Shown: positions 1 to 8,248 of the stretch, piece by piece | How positions within the stretch are numbered: position 1 is the stretch's first letter | How the letters are laid out: the number at the start of each line of letters is the position of its first letter | Assembly: GCA_963743945.1 (NCBI GenBank) | Contig: CAVURO010000010.1 | Location: 1-64,000 of the forward strand | From: JACOTK01 sp963743945 | Lineage (GTDB): Bacteria; Actinomycetota; Acidimicrobiia; Acidimicrobiales; CADCSY01 | Direction: 5' to 3' | Length of the DNA: 64,000 nucleotides | Notes under the pieces: generated by a model | The model's database searches: none | Told to the model about the DNA's origin: nothing | The model's input: only the letters and a program-made list of their open reading frames with translations | Position numbers and translations under genes: made by a program

Positions 1-19
1 CGGGGTCGTTGCCTCATGA

Positions 20-235
20 ATCGCCCCGGCCAGGAAGGCGGCCCTTACCCGTGCCCTCAACCAGCTCCACCCCGGTGAGCTTCAACGCGAGATCGATACC
101 CTCGTCGCCCGCCTCGAACGCATTGCGCTCACAAAGACCACTGCCCCATCACGAGCGATCAACCGCAGCTTCAACGAGCGCGACCATCCGGAGATTCTCG
201 GTGAGGCAACGAATCAACGCTCCCGGAGGATTTGA
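20..235 (+). pseudogene. possible C-terminal remnant of a transposase/integrase
   Basis: After an in-frame TGA at 17-19 an open stretch of about 71 residues reads ALTRALNQLHPGELQREI followed by an Arg-rich helical tail and ends at TGA 233-235. This composition resembles the C-terminal end of actinobacterial integrase-core transposases, but I recognise no catalytic residue. There is no plausible start codon inside the window, and the internal stop suggests the piece is already broken or shifted in frame. It lies directly upstream of the AI-2E permease gene. The call rests on resemblance only; it could be non-coding. Confidence 0.27.
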
Positions 236-249
236 CGTGAGGCAACAGG

Positions 250-1380
250 ATGTCCGCGACCGCTCGCCGGGCGGTCACTACGCTCGGATCGATGAGTGTC
301 GACCCGAGCCCAACGACACGTCCCCCCGTTCCCTGGCGCACGATCGCCGCGACGATCGCCATGGTCTGCGCCACCTTCCTGGTGATTCTGATCCTGCGGG
401 AGATCTCCCGGGTGATCGTGTGGCTGTTGGTCGCAGGCTTTGCCGCTGTGGTGCTGGCTCCTGCGGTCGACGTGGCACAGAAGCACCTGCGCCTGCCCCG
501 TGCGCCCGCCACCCTGCTGGTGTTCCTCGTGGTGCTCGGGGCTCTGGGCGGCATGCTCTACACCTTCGTCCGACCGGTGGTCGACCAGATCGACACCTTC
601 CTCGACACGCTGCCCGCCGTTGTGGAGGATGCCCAACAAGGTCGTGGAACGATCGGTGAGCTGGTTGATCGGTACAACCTGAGCACCGTCATCGCCGAGA
701 ACCGCGACAAGATCCAGTCGGAGCTCACCAACGCGGGGGCACCCGCCCTCGACGTGTTGCGAAGCATCTTCAGCACCGTGCTCTCGGCGATCACGATCGT
801 GGTGCTCGCCTTCCTCCTGGTCCTCCGCGGGCCACGACTCAGCGAGGCGACCCTCGCCCTGGTCGCTCCGCGCCACCGCGAACGTGCGCGACTCGTGGGA
901 GCCGATGCAGCGAGAGCGATCAGTGGCTACATGTTCGGCAACCTGTTGATCAGCGTCGTCGCCGGTACCGCCACCTACCTGCTCCTGCTCATCCTGGGTG
1001 TTCCCTACGCGGGCGTGATCGCCCTGTTCGTCGCGTTCGCCGACCTCATTCCGATGGTGGGCGCCACGCTCGGCGCCATACCCACGGTTGGATTGTCCTT
1101 CCTGCACAGCACCTCGGCGGGCATCATCGCGTTGATCTTCTACGTCGCCTACCAGCAGTTCGAGAACCAGGTGCTTCAGGTGACGATCATGTCGAGGACC
1201 GTCGACGTCAACCCGCTGACGGTGATGGTCAGCGTGCTCGTCGGCGTGGAGCTCCTCGGCTTCCTCGGCGCCCTGTTGGCCATTCCCGCTGCGGGCACAA
1301 TCCAGGTGGTGCTCGGCGATCTCTACCGGGAGCTTCGAAGAGATGACAGCCTCGAAGCCGAGGCTCGTGCCGGCGAGTAG
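250..1380 (+). CDS. AI-2E family transporter (PerM/YdiK type membrane protein)
   Basis: This 376-residue polytopic membrane protein matches the AI-2E/UPF0118 family. Two N-terminal helices (about residues 30-75) are followed by a third near 87-107, then a soluble stretch of about 90 residues that is amphipathic (DQIDTFLDTLPAVVED). The rest is strongly hydrophobic with the family's typical segment FADLIPMVGATLGAIP around residue 265, and then VNPLTVMVSVLVG. Members are proposed exporters of small molecules; some are Na+/H+ antiporters, so the substrate is unknown here. The length is usual for the family. ATG at 250 is preceded by a modest purine-rich stretch; a second Met 14 codons in is an alternative start. 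It appears to be a single-gene unit convergent with the lipoprotein gene. Confidence 0.88.
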   Translation: MSATARRAVTTLGSMSVDPSPTTRPPVPWRTIAATIAMVCATFLVILILREISRVIVWLLVAGFAAVVLAPAVDVAQKHLRLPRAPATLLVFLVVLGALGGMLYTFVRPVVDQIDTFLDTLPAVVEDAQQGRGTIGELVDRYNLSTVIAENRDKIQSELTNAGAPALDVLRSIFSTVLSAITIVVLAFLLVLRGPRLSEATLALVAPRHRERARLVGADAARAISGYMFGNLLISVVAGTATYLLLLILGVPYAGVIALFVAFADLIPMVGATLGAIPTVGLSFLHSTSAGIIALIFYVAYQQFENQVLQVTIMSRTVDVNPLTVMVSVLVGVELLGFLGALLAIPAAGTIQVVLGDLYRELRRDDSLEAEARAGE

Positions 1381-1483
1381 CGGCAATGCCCTTGAGCCGG
1401 GGCTCCGCCCTCAGCCTGCTATGCCGACGTCGGCTCAATCCTGAACATGGTGTTCCCCCAACGTCGTTCTCTTCGAGGCTTGT

Positions 1484-2035
1484 TCAGTCCAGGTCGATCT
1501 CGTCGCCGTTCGGATCGATCGGGTACCACATCGGCACCGACGCCCCGTTGACCTCACCGGGGGCGGTGTCACCGGTGTAGAAGTACAGCGGGTGACCGTC
1601 GTAGACAACGTGGTCCGGCACCTGGCCGTTGAAGGTCCCCAACCTGGACATGTCGACGCCGGATTCGGAGGAAGGAGCCCCCTTGCTCGTGAGAGCCGGC
1701 CAGACCTTGGCGCAACCTCCCGTGCAGGCACTCTCCCCACCCTGATCCTTCTCGAACAGATACAGGGTCCGGCCGTTTGCCCCCACGAGGAACTTGCCGA
1801 ACTTGGCGTTCTCGGCCACCTTCACCGTCACGTCCACCACAGAGGATGCACCGTCCGTGGTCGAGATCGTGGTCGAGGTCGTCGTCGATCCGGCCTTCTC
1901 GTAGGTCTTTGTCGCCCCCGCGTCCGGCGAGTCGTCGGACCCGCATGAAGCCACGGTCATGATGACGGCCACCCCCACCCCCAGAACCCATCCGTTTCGG
2001 ACCCATCCGTTTCGGACCCATCTGCCTCGGTTCAC
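1484..2035 (-). CDS. COG4315-like secreted lipoprotein
   Basis: A 183-residue exported protein with an Arg/Asn-rich N-terminus, a hydrophobic core (VLGVGVAVIMTVAS) and a lipobox ending at Cys (VASC), so it is probably lipid-anchored. A Ser/Thr linker follows, then two copies of the secreted-repeat fold: one around VGANGRTLYLFEKDQGG with CTGGCAKVWPAL, the other around VYDGHPLYFYTGDTAPG and MWYPIDPNG. The role is unknown; relatives are often called predicted lipoproteins. I chose GTG at 2035 because AAAGGAG sits a few bases upstream. A longer in-frame reading from 2218 would run through the divergent promoter region. It is divergent from the ECF sigma gene, so it may belong to that regulon. Confidence 0.8.
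   Translation of the reverse strand: MNRGRWVRNGWVRNGWVLGVGVAVIMTVASCGSDDSPDAGATKTYEKAGSTTTSTTISTTDGASSVVDVTVKVAENAKFGKFLVGANGRTLYLFEKDQGGESACTGGCAKVWPALTSKGAPSSESGVDMSRLGTFNGQVPDHVVYDGHPLYFYTGDTAPGEVNGASVPMWYPIDPNGDEIDLD
1986..2030. repeat. 15-bp tandem repeat in the lipoprotein signal peptide
   Basis: Two perfect copies of ACCCATCCGTTTCGG (1986-2000, 2001-2015) are followed by a degenerate third copy (2016-2030). On the minus strand they encode the repeated residues W-V-R-N-G in the positively charged n-region of the signal peptide. The period is a multiple of three, so copy-number change would lengthen the n-region without breaking the frame. Confidence 0.85.
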
Positions 2036-2232
2036 GAGCGCTCCTTTCCCTGACACTTGAAGGTTCCGAGATGAGGTACGGATGGCGGCGCGCGATGGAT
2101 TGCCCTCCCATCGAGCAGGCAATCGCCCGCAGCGCTCTACAGCCGACACTTGGACGATCCGCGGCGGACGAGTTTGCTGTTGAGGTGAAGCAACGATGGC
2201 GTTCTCGCACGGCGCCAATCCCTGGTGACGCG

Positions 2233-2793
2233 GTGTCCGTAGTAACCGACGTGTGGAGCTCCTCCGATGAAGCGTTGTTGGCCGGAATGGCCGCCGGAGA
2301 CCAGGAGGCGGCCACTGTCTTCGTGCGCCGATTCCAACGAAAGGTCTTCGGCCTGGCCCTGGGCATTCTCGGTGACAGGAGCCAGGCCTCCGAGGCAGCC
2401 CAGGACGCCTTCGTTCGGTCCTGGCAGCATGCCGGCACCTACGACCCGCGACGAGGGTCGGTGACGACCTGGCTCCTGACGATCAGCCGCAACGTCGCGA
2501 TCGACCGGCTGCGCATGAATCGCGCTCGGCCGATCGACTACCTCGACCTGGATTCGTTGCTCCTCGTGTCGAGCGAACCTCGTGCCGAGGACATCGCCGA
2601 ACAAGCAGACGACACCCGGCGGGTGCTGGCCATCCTGGCGCAGCTTCCCCTCGAGCAACGGCGCGCGCTCGTGCTGGCAGCGATCGGTGGGCGTACCGCC
2701 CGCGAGATCGGGGAGATCGATGGGATCCCGCTGGGAACAGCGAAGACGCGCATACGAACCGCCCTTCTGCGTGGTACGCGAGCTCCTCGATGA
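2233..2793 (+). CDS. ECF-family RNA polymerase sigma factor
   Basis: A sigma-70 region 2 domain (VFVRRFQRKVFGLALGIL ... AAQDAFVRSWQHAGTYDPRRG ... TWLLTISRNVAIDRLR) is followed by a region 4 helix-turn-helix (LPLEQRRALVLAAIGG ... GIPLGTAKTRIRTAL). No sigma-1.1 or region 3 is present, as expected for an ECF factor of about 185 residues. The start is uncertain. GTG at 2233 gives VSVVTDVWSSSDEALLAG and GTG at 2251 is also possible; the longer ATG at 2071 would add a poorly coding leader. The stop overlaps the first possible start of the anti-sigma gene, so the pair is co-transcribed. The divergent lipoprotein gene is a plausible target. Confidence 0.85.
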   Translation: MSVVTDVWSSSDEALLAGMAAGDQEAATVFVRRFQRKVFGLALGILGDRSQASEAAQDAFVRSWQHAGTYDPRRGSVTTWLLTISRNVAIDRLRMNRARPIDYLDLDSLLLVSSEPRAEDIAEQADDTRRVLAILAQLPLEQRRALVLAAIGGRTAREIGEIDGIPLGTAKTRIRTALLRGTRAPR

Positions 2794-2810
2794 GAACAAA
2801 GGAGCGACCC

Positions 2811-3467
2811 GTGGTTGACCCTCGACATCCGTGCGGAGGTGACGACGCGCTCGCCACCGAGCTTGCCGTCAGTCTGGCGACCGGACGGGAACGGGCCATG
2901 GGCCTTGAACACCTTCGCGCCTGCCGCCCATGTCGAACAAGGGTTGCCGAGCTTTCCGAGGTCGTCGAGCTCCTCCAGCTCGCTGCTGCCGAGGCCGAGC
3001 CGCCTGCCGGCTTCGAGTCGGGAGTGCTGCGTCGACTGACCCCCTCGGCGCCGGCGCCCCGCTACCGGCGACGTGTCCTGACGACGATGGCGGCGGCCCT
3101 GGTGCTTCTTGTCGCCATTGGAATCGGCCGTTGGAGTGCCGACACCACCGAGTCCCTGGCGGAGGCGACCATGGTCACGCCGGCAGGGGCAAACGTCGGA
3201 AGCGCGTGGCGCTACGACGGGGCACCGTCGTGGCTGTTCGTGTCGATCCCGGCATGGAGGAACAAGCGGACCGGCGTGCATCCAAGCAACTACCGACTCC
3301 AAATCACGCTGGACGATGGTCGGACCATCGATCTGGGGGTCGTTGATCTCCTTGAACGCAACGGAAGCTGGGGGACCGATCTCGTCGTAGACGCCGAGGA
3401 CGTTCAGGCCGTTTCGATCCTCGGCGACTCCGGCCTGCTGTGGTGCACCGGGAGGTTCACCTCATGA
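2811..3467 (+). CDS. membrane-anchored zinc-finger anti-sigma factor
   Basis: The N-terminal cytoplasmic part carries the zinc-binding pattern HLRACRPC (H-x3-C-x2-C) of ZAS-type anti-sigma factors. One transmembrane helix follows (VLTTMAAALVLLVAIGIG), then an extracytoplasmic domain of about 115 residues. It should hold the preceding ECF sigma factor at the membrane until a signal arrives. GTG at 2811 has AAAGGAG at 2798-2804 and is preferred over ATG at 2790, which would overlap the sigma stop as ATGA. The outer domain (LQITLDDGRTIDLGVVDL) is not one I recognise, so the signal is unknown. Confidence 0.8.
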   Translation: MVDPRHPCGGDDALATELAVSLATGRERAMGLEHLRACRPCRTRVAELSEVVELLQLAAAEAEPPAGFESGVLRRLTPSAPAPRYRRRVLTTMAAALVLLVAIGIGRWSADTTESLAEATMVTPAGANVGSAWRYDGAPSWLFVSIPAWRNKRTGVHPSNYRLQITLDDGRTIDLGVVDLLERNGSWGTDLVVDAEDVQAVSILGDSGLLWCTGRFTS

Positions 3468-3533
3468 ATGCAATCGGTGATCACGTGCGCGCTGGACGCA
3501 CCCCTGCGGACGGCAGCGATCATCGCCTGGCGT

Positions 3534-3926
3534 TCAGCGGGTCACCCCGTTCGACACGCTCGGGTGCGCCGGCCGCACCTCACGCCATGCCCTTGCGCCG
3601 AGGGCGATCGACACGGCGGCGAGCGCCACATGGACGAGCTTGAACCCGACACCGTGATCGGCGTTGAGCACGATCAAGGGCACGCGCACCGCCCAGACGG
3701 CGATCGTCGCCGTCACCAACGCCGGCAGGGGCCAGGAAGGCCTGCCACCTCGCAGGTCGGCGATCACGACCAGGCCGGCAAGCACGATGACCCCAACGGC
3801 GAAGCCCAGGTTCAACGTCCGAGTTGCGCTGAAGCTCCGGCCATCGTCAAGGATGTTGGAGATGCGATTTCCCCAGACGAAAACGGTCCAACCGGCAAAG
3901 ACAAGTGGCAACGATCGACGGCACAT
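3534..3926 (-). CDS. small hypothetical membrane protein
   Basis: A 130-residue protein with four likely transmembrane helices: near the N-terminus (LPLVFAGWTVFVWGNRI), LNLGFAVGVIVLAGLVVIA, LPALVTATIAVWAVRVPLIV and KLVHVALAAVSIALGARA. A conserved-looking loop contains GNRISNILDDG. I do not recognise the family. Its ATG at 3926 lies only 18 bp from the divergent start of the alpha-hydroxy-acid dehydrogenase, so the two share a promoter interval. Confidence 0.68.
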   Translation of the reverse strand: MCRRSLPLVFAGWTVFVWGNRISNILDDGRSFSATRTLNLGFAVGVIVLAGLVVIADLRGGRPSWPLPALVTATIAVWAVRVPLIVLNADHGVGFKLVHVALAAVSIALGARAWREVRPAHPSVSNGVTR

Positions 3927-3944
3927 GTGCTCGACGGTAGCCCG

Positions 3945-5003
3945 ATGAGCACCATCGTCAATCTGTCGGACTTCGAGGACGTTGCCAGGGCGACCCTCGC
4001 GCCCGCCGCGTACGCGTACTACGCGGGAGGTGCAGCCGACGAGATCACCTTGGGCGAGAACCGCTCTGCGTGGTCACATTGGCGTCTACGGCCCCGGGTT
4101 CTGGTCGATGTGGCTACCATCACGACCACCACGACCCTGCTCGGAACACCCGTCGCCATGCCCTTCGGCATCGCGCCGACCGCGCTCCATGGCCTGGCAC
4201 ATGCCGAGGGTGAGGTCGCGATGGCTCGGGGCGCCTCGGACGCCGGGTTGGTCTACACCATGTCCTCGCTCGCCACACGCCCGGTGGAGGACCTCGTCGA
4301 GGCCGGCATCGAGGGACCACGTTGGTTCCAGGTCTACGACCATCGGGACCGATCGATCACCGCCGACATGGTTGCGCGGGCCGAGGCGGCCGGGTGCAGG
4401 GCCATCGTCCTGACGGTTGATCTTCCCGTCTTCGGCCGTCGCGAGCGAGAGATCCGCAGCGGCTTCGCGCAGCCCGACGCGTCGGGTTACGGCAACTTCG
4501 CCCGTTATGCAGCCGCAGGTGAGGTCGCCCTCGTCACCGCCGGCCTGCACTCCTCGCAGTTCACCTGGGCCGAGTTGGACTGGCTCGCAGGCCTCTCCTC
4601 GCTTCCGCTCGTCGTCAAGGGCATCCACACGGGTGAGGACGCGGCGCTCGCCTGTGAGCACGGCGTCGCCGGCGTCTGGGTCTCCAATCACGGCGGGCGC
4701 CAACTCGACCGTGTCCAGCCCGGTGCCGAGGTGCTCGAGGAGGTCGTCGCTGCGGTCGGGGGCCGAGCCGAGGTCTACGTCGACGGCGGTGTGCGCCGGG
4801 GTACCGACGTGCTCGTTGCGCTGGCCCTCGGCGCCCGGGCGGTGTTCGCCGGCCGTCCCTGGTTGTACGCGCTTGCCTGCGACGGAAGTGACGGGGTCGG
4901 GCATGCCGCCGGCATCATCCGTGCGGAGCTCGAAAATGCCATGGCGCTCCTGGGGACGCCCACCATCGGCGACGTCACCCGCTCTCACGTGACCCGTTCG
5001 TAG
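3945..5003 (+). CDS. FMN-dependent alpha-hydroxy-acid dehydrogenase/oxidase
   Basis: A 352-residue TIM-barrel flavoenzyme of the lactate dehydrogenase (LldD)/glycolate oxidase family, oxidising an (S)-2-hydroxy acid to a 2-oxo acid. Visible active-site landmarks are the N-terminal Tyr in AYAYYAGGAADE, the Tyr in WFQVYDHRDR, Lys in LVVKGIHTGED, and His and Arg in the signature SNHGGRQLD. The FMN phosphate region DGGVRRGTDVLVALALGA follows. It lacks the N-terminal cytochrome domain of flavocytochrome b2. I chose ATG at 3945 because homologs begin near NLSDFEDVARATL; the open frame runs much further upstream through the divergent gene. The substrate (lactate, glycolate, mandelate or a long-chain acid) cannot be told. 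Confidence 0.9.
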   Translation: MSTIVNLSDFEDVARATLAPAAYAYYAGGAADEITLGENRSAWSHWRLRPRVLVDVATITTTTTLLGTPVAMPFGIAPTALHGLAHAEGEVAMARGASDAGLVYTMSSLATRPVEDLVEAGIEGPRWFQVYDHRDRSITADMVARAEAAGCRAIVLTVDLPVFGRREREIRSGFAQPDASGYGNFARYAAAGEVALVTAGLHSSQFTWAELDWLAGLSSLPLVVKGIHTGEDAALACEHGVAGVWVSNHGGRQLDRVQPGAEVLEEVVAAVGGRAEVYVDGGVRRGTDVLVALALGARAVFAGRPWLYALACDGSDGVGHAAGIIRAELENAMALLGTPTIGDVTRSHVTRS

Positions 5004-5109
5004 GCGCGAACGCCGGCTGGCGAATCCTCAGCCGGTCCTTACGTGCGGCGGCCTGGGGACGCGTCTCAGCGTGTCCCCCACACACGTTCGTTCCAGAGGG
5101 GGAAGCACC

Positions 5110-6396
5110 ATGGCCGACATCACCGAAGAGCAGTTCACCCAAGAGGTCACGGCCTTTCTCGAGGCGAACAGCAAGCTTCGCGCGGACAAGCCGGCCGACA
5201 CCGATGAGCAAAAGGTTGTCTGGGGCGAGGGCGAGGACGACATCGGTCTGTTCGAGGATGTCGATCGCGCCGAGGAGCAGGTGGAGCTCGCCAAGGCCAA
5301 GGCCTGGCGCGGAAAGCGCGCTGCCGCCGGCCTGGCATGGATCACCGGACCCAAGGCCTACGGCGGCCGGGAGCTGCCCGCGACCTACGACCGCATCTAC
5401 GCGTCCCTCGAGGCGAAGTACGAGACGCCCGACATGGGCTTCTTCGGCATCGGGCTCGGGATGGTGGCCCCCACCCTGCTCGCACACGGCACCGACCATG
5501 CCAAGGACCTCTATCTGCAGAAGATGTACAGCGGCGAGCTCGTCGGCTGCCAGCTCTTCAGCGAGCCCGGAGCCGGGTCCGACCTCGCCAGCCTGCAGTG
5601 CAAGGCCGAGCGCGACGGTGACGAGTGGGTCCTGAACGGACAGAAGGTCTGGACCTCCGGCGCGCACTACAGCGACATCGGCGAGATCATCTGTCGCACG
5701 AATCCCGATCTTCCCAAGCACAAGGGCCTCACCGGCTTCATGGTGGACATGAAGGCTCCGGGCGTCGAGGTCCGTCCGCTTCGCCAGATGACCGGCGGAG
5801 CCGCGTTCAACGAGGTCTTCTTCACCGACGCGCGTGTGCCCGACCATCATCGCCTCGGTGACGTGAACGAGGGTTGGGGCGTGGCCATCACCACCCTCAT
5901 GAACGAACGGGCATCCATCGGCGGCGGCATGGGCGGCGGCATGGGCGTTGCCAACACCGCACGTCTCATCGAGATGCTGCGCCACTTCGGTCTCGCCGAC
6001 GACCTCCTCTTCCGCAACGAGCTGGCCAACATCTACATCAACTTCCAGGTCGCGAAGTACACGAACCAGCGGGCCGCCGACAAGATGAAGGCCGGGGCGA
6101 CGCCCGGGCCGGAGATGTCGATCGGCAAGATGGCCTTGACCAAGAACCTCGTCATGGTCAACAACTTCGTTGCCAAGGTCCTCGGACCGCGGCTCACCGC
6201 CGATACCGGCGAGTGGGGCACCTACTCGTGGGGCAACCTGTTGCTCGGCACCCCCGCCATGCGCATCGCCGGCGGTTCGGATGAAGTCATGCGCAACATC
6301 GTGGGCGAGCGCGTGCTCGGTCTTCCCAAGGATCCGGGCATCGACTCCAAGACGCCCTTCCGCGAGCTCAAGGTCGGCACCCAGAAGAGCTCCTGA
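5110..6396 (+). CDS. acyl-CoA dehydrogenase family protein
   Basis: A 428-residue FAD enzyme of fatty-acid or related acyl-CoA beta-oxidation. The N-terminal helical domain ends near GYLPD-like loop region PKAYGGRELPATYDRI, the middle beta domain contains the FAD/substrate segment LFSEPGAGSDLASLQ and GQKVWTSGAHYSD, and the C-terminal helical domain contains the typical ending MRIAGGSDEVMRNIVGERVL. A Gly/Met-rich loop (SIGGGMGGGMG) precedes the C-terminal domain. ATG at 5110 has GGGGGAAG a few bases upstream. It seems monocistronic; the next gene is a decayed integrase on the other strand. Chain-length preference cannot be told. Confidence 0.9.
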   Translation: MADITEEQFTQEVTAFLEANSKLRADKPADTDEQKVVWGEGEDDIGLFEDVDRAEEQVELAKAKAWRGKRAAAGLAWITGPKAYGGRELPATYDRIYASLEAKYETPDMGFFGIGLGMVAPTLLAHGTDHAKDLYLQKMYSGELVGCQLFSEPGAGSDLASLQCKAERDGDEWVLNGQKVWTSGAHYSDIGEIICRTNPDLPKHKGLTGFMVDMKAPGVEVRPLRQMTGGAAFNEVFFTDARVPDHHRLGDVNEGWGVAITTLMNERASIGGGMGGGMGVANTARLIEMLRHFGLADDLLFRNELANIYINFQVAKYTNQRAADKMKAGATPGPEMSIGKMALTKNLVMVNNFVAKVLGPRLTADTGEWGTYSWGNLLLGTPAMRIAGGSDEVMRNIVGERVLGLPKDPGIDSKTPFRELKVGTQKSS

Positions 6397-6442
6397 GAAG
6401 AGCGGGCACCGGACTCTTCCCACACCGGAAGACTCATGGATG

Positions 6443-7208
6443 AGCACGATGCAGTCGAGCTCGAGATCCAGCAGTTCCCCGACACGCATTCCGGTCGCTC
6501 GGAGCAGACCGATGCCGACGCGAGCGAAGCGATCGTCGAGCCGGGCGACTGCGGCCATCACGTTCCGGTCGACATCGGGGGCCAGGGCCCGGGGCATGGC
6601 TTCGGGCATGCGGGGGATGTCGCCGAGGAAGATGAGTCGTCGCTGCGGTGCGGTGGGCCATCCCCATTCGGCGATGTCTTCGAAGAACACGCGTAGATCG
6701 ACGACGTCTTGGTGGAACACGGTGAGCCCGACGGTCTTTCCGGCCCCGATCGCTCCCCGCCATGGTCGCGTTCTGGCCCAGGACAAGAACGGTTCGATGT
6801 GGTGGTTGCGGTCGAGTTGATCCAGTCGGGGTGCTCGTCGGCAAGCCAGTCGCACAGAACCATGATCGCCTTGATCCGGCCTTGCCCGGTCGTGGGTCGC
6901 AGGGTCGTAGCGATGTGATGCGCGTAGCGGACGACATCACGGCGGATCGCGGGTTGGGCGATGTCGGCAGCGTGGTCGGCCGCGGTCCGGGCCGGTGGTC
7001 GAGGGTCGCGAGGGGGCCGGTCCACGAGGCCCTGCTGGAAACAGACCTGGCGCAACGCCGCGGTTCGCATCCCGAACCGGTCGACCGTCGACGCCGACAC
7101 GTTGAGTGTGGTGGCCTCGGCGGCGACGGTGTCGAAGTCATTGTCGGTCAGCTCGATCAGGCGCTTGTCCAGCCACAAGCACAGCACTGGAGCGGTGTGT
7201 CGCAGCAC
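6443..7208 (-). pseudogene. tyrosine recombinase/integrase, frameshifted and truncated
   Basis: Reading the minus strand from 7208, the first frame gives an N-terminal integrase-like region (LWLDKRLIELTDNDFDTVAA ... VVRYAHHIATTLRPTTGQGR ... DWLADEHPD). The match then continues in another frame as LDQLDRNHHIEPFLSWARTR, DIAEWGWPTAPQRRLIF and LLRATGMRVGELLDLELDCI. One missing base near 6825 (a CC reduced to C in HPD-L-D) explains the switch. The homology stops at about 6443, just after the first catalytic Arg box (GMRVGELL). The His, second Arg and Tyr of the active site are absent, so the gene cannot act. It marks one edge of the accessory region beside an intact acyl-CoA dehydrogenase. Confidence 0.75.
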
Positions 7209-7378
7209 CTGTCGAGTCCAGTTCGGGGGGTTAGATACACGACCAAGCCCATGAGGTAGTTGTCGCCAGAAGAAATGCTTGCGACCAACATCGAGCTGTG
7301 ATTAGGGTGGCTTTGCGTCACCTCTTTCCGACCTCTGGGGGATCTCCGGGGGGGGGCTGACGGATGGGGGAACCGGAA

Positions 7379-7683
7379 ATGAAACGCAAGCTTTCTACTG
7401 CCGCGTAGGAGTGGGCACGGTCATCGGCTTGAGTGCCGCTCCAGCAGCCGCATACGCCGGAGAAAGTACAGGCATCGACTGTGGGGGCGCAAGAATCCAA
7501 ACGTCGGTTCATGCAACGAAGGACCACCACCACAGGGTGAACGGGATTAACAAGGATTTTGCCAGCAACAGTACCAGTTATTGGGTTAACCACTACTACT
7601 GGCTGGCTAACAGTGGCCAGTGGACGACCGGCACCTACAACGGGTCATACGACATTGTTTGGTCAGGTGGGCTTTGCTACTGA
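7379..7683 (+). pseudogene. lactococcin-972-like secreted bacteriocin, frameshift in signal peptide
   Basis: ATG at 7379 follows GGGGGAACCGGAA and encodes MKRKLSTAA before a TAG at 7406. In the next frame an uninterrupted reading continues VGVGTVIGLSAAPAAAYA|GES. Adding one G (GCG-TAG to GCG-GTA) therefore yields a normal Sec signal peptide ending AYA. The mature part of about 74 residues is rich in His, Tyr, Trp, Asn and Ser (TKDHHHRVNG, SYWVNHYYWL, GTYNGSYDIVW) and ends GLCY with two Cys. Size, composition and the neighbouring ABC exporter resemble lactococcin-972 type bacteriocins, which act on septum synthesis. The family call is an inference from resemblance. A GTG at 7411 would give too short and uncharged a leader. 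Confidence 0.5.
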
Positions 7684-8225
7684 TCTTTAGGGGTCGAGGT
7701 GGCCAACACGTCAGCCGAGTCGGCGTCGTGTTGGCCATAGGCCTCTCGATGATCAGCGCATGTTCCAACTCGGACGACAAGAGCAGCCGACCCAAGACGA
7801 CTGAACCAGTCGCATCAAACGCGTCCTCGGCCAAGGACTCTAATGCTTCCATGATGGACTGCCTTCGCAAAGCTGGTGTAGATGCGGAACTTGACCCGAT
7901 CTTGGACGTCGTCGTGTCCACATACAGAGATGCACAAGCCGAGTCAGCTCGCCTTTCAAACGAGCAGTGCGAGAAGGAGTTGAAGGACGCTGGTATTCTC
8001 AAGGACCCACCGCCGCAGACCAACGCCACACTTGAAGCTGACTACGAAAAGAAACTCGTCATGCAAAAGTGTCTCGAGAAAGAAGGGTACCCTCCCGGTG
8101 AGACCCCTTCGAAAGCTGCTTTCGTTGACAGCCAAGGGGCCTGGTCGCCATATCAGCATGTTTCTCGGCATATTGGCAAGGTGGAATGGGAACGGCTCAA
8201 CCACGCATGTCCCCAGTTACTATAA
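7674..8225 (+). CDS. lipoprotein of the bacteriocin-like locus (possible immunity factor)
   Basis: A predicted lipoprotein: Arg-containing n-region, hydrophobic core VGVVLAIGLSMI and lipobox SAC with the Cys codon at 7761. The mature part of about 154 residues contains four further Cys, a charged helical stretch (YRDAQAESARLSNEQCEKEL) and KLVMQKCLEKEGYPPGETPS, a pattern seen in many actinobacterial hypothetical lipoproteins. TTG at 7674 overlaps the end of the peptide gene and gives a sensible leader; GTG 7728 would be too short. Lying between the peptide and its exporter it may protect the producer, but this is inference from position only. Confidence 0.6.
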   Translation: MLLIFRGRGGQHVSRVGVVLAIGLSMISACSNSDDKSSRPKTTEPVASNASSAKDSNASMMDCLRKAGVDAELDPILDVVVSTYRDAQAESARLSNEQCEKELKDAGILKDPPPQTNATLEADYEKKLVMQKCLEKEGYPPGETPSKAAFVDSQGAWSPYQHVSRHIGKVEWERLNHACPQLL

Positions 8226-8248
8226 GAAATTGGGAGAGGCTAGCCGCC

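Noticed and set aside
5004..5109. tRNA-like stretch before the acyl-CoA dehydrogenase
   Set aside because: No T-arm GTTCGAATC pattern or acceptor pairing could be made.
7411..7683. GTG 7411 as real start of the bacteriocin-like peptide
   Set aside because: It would give an uncharged, 15-residue leader, whereas the upstream ATG with a ribosome site supplies the missing basic n-region in another frame.
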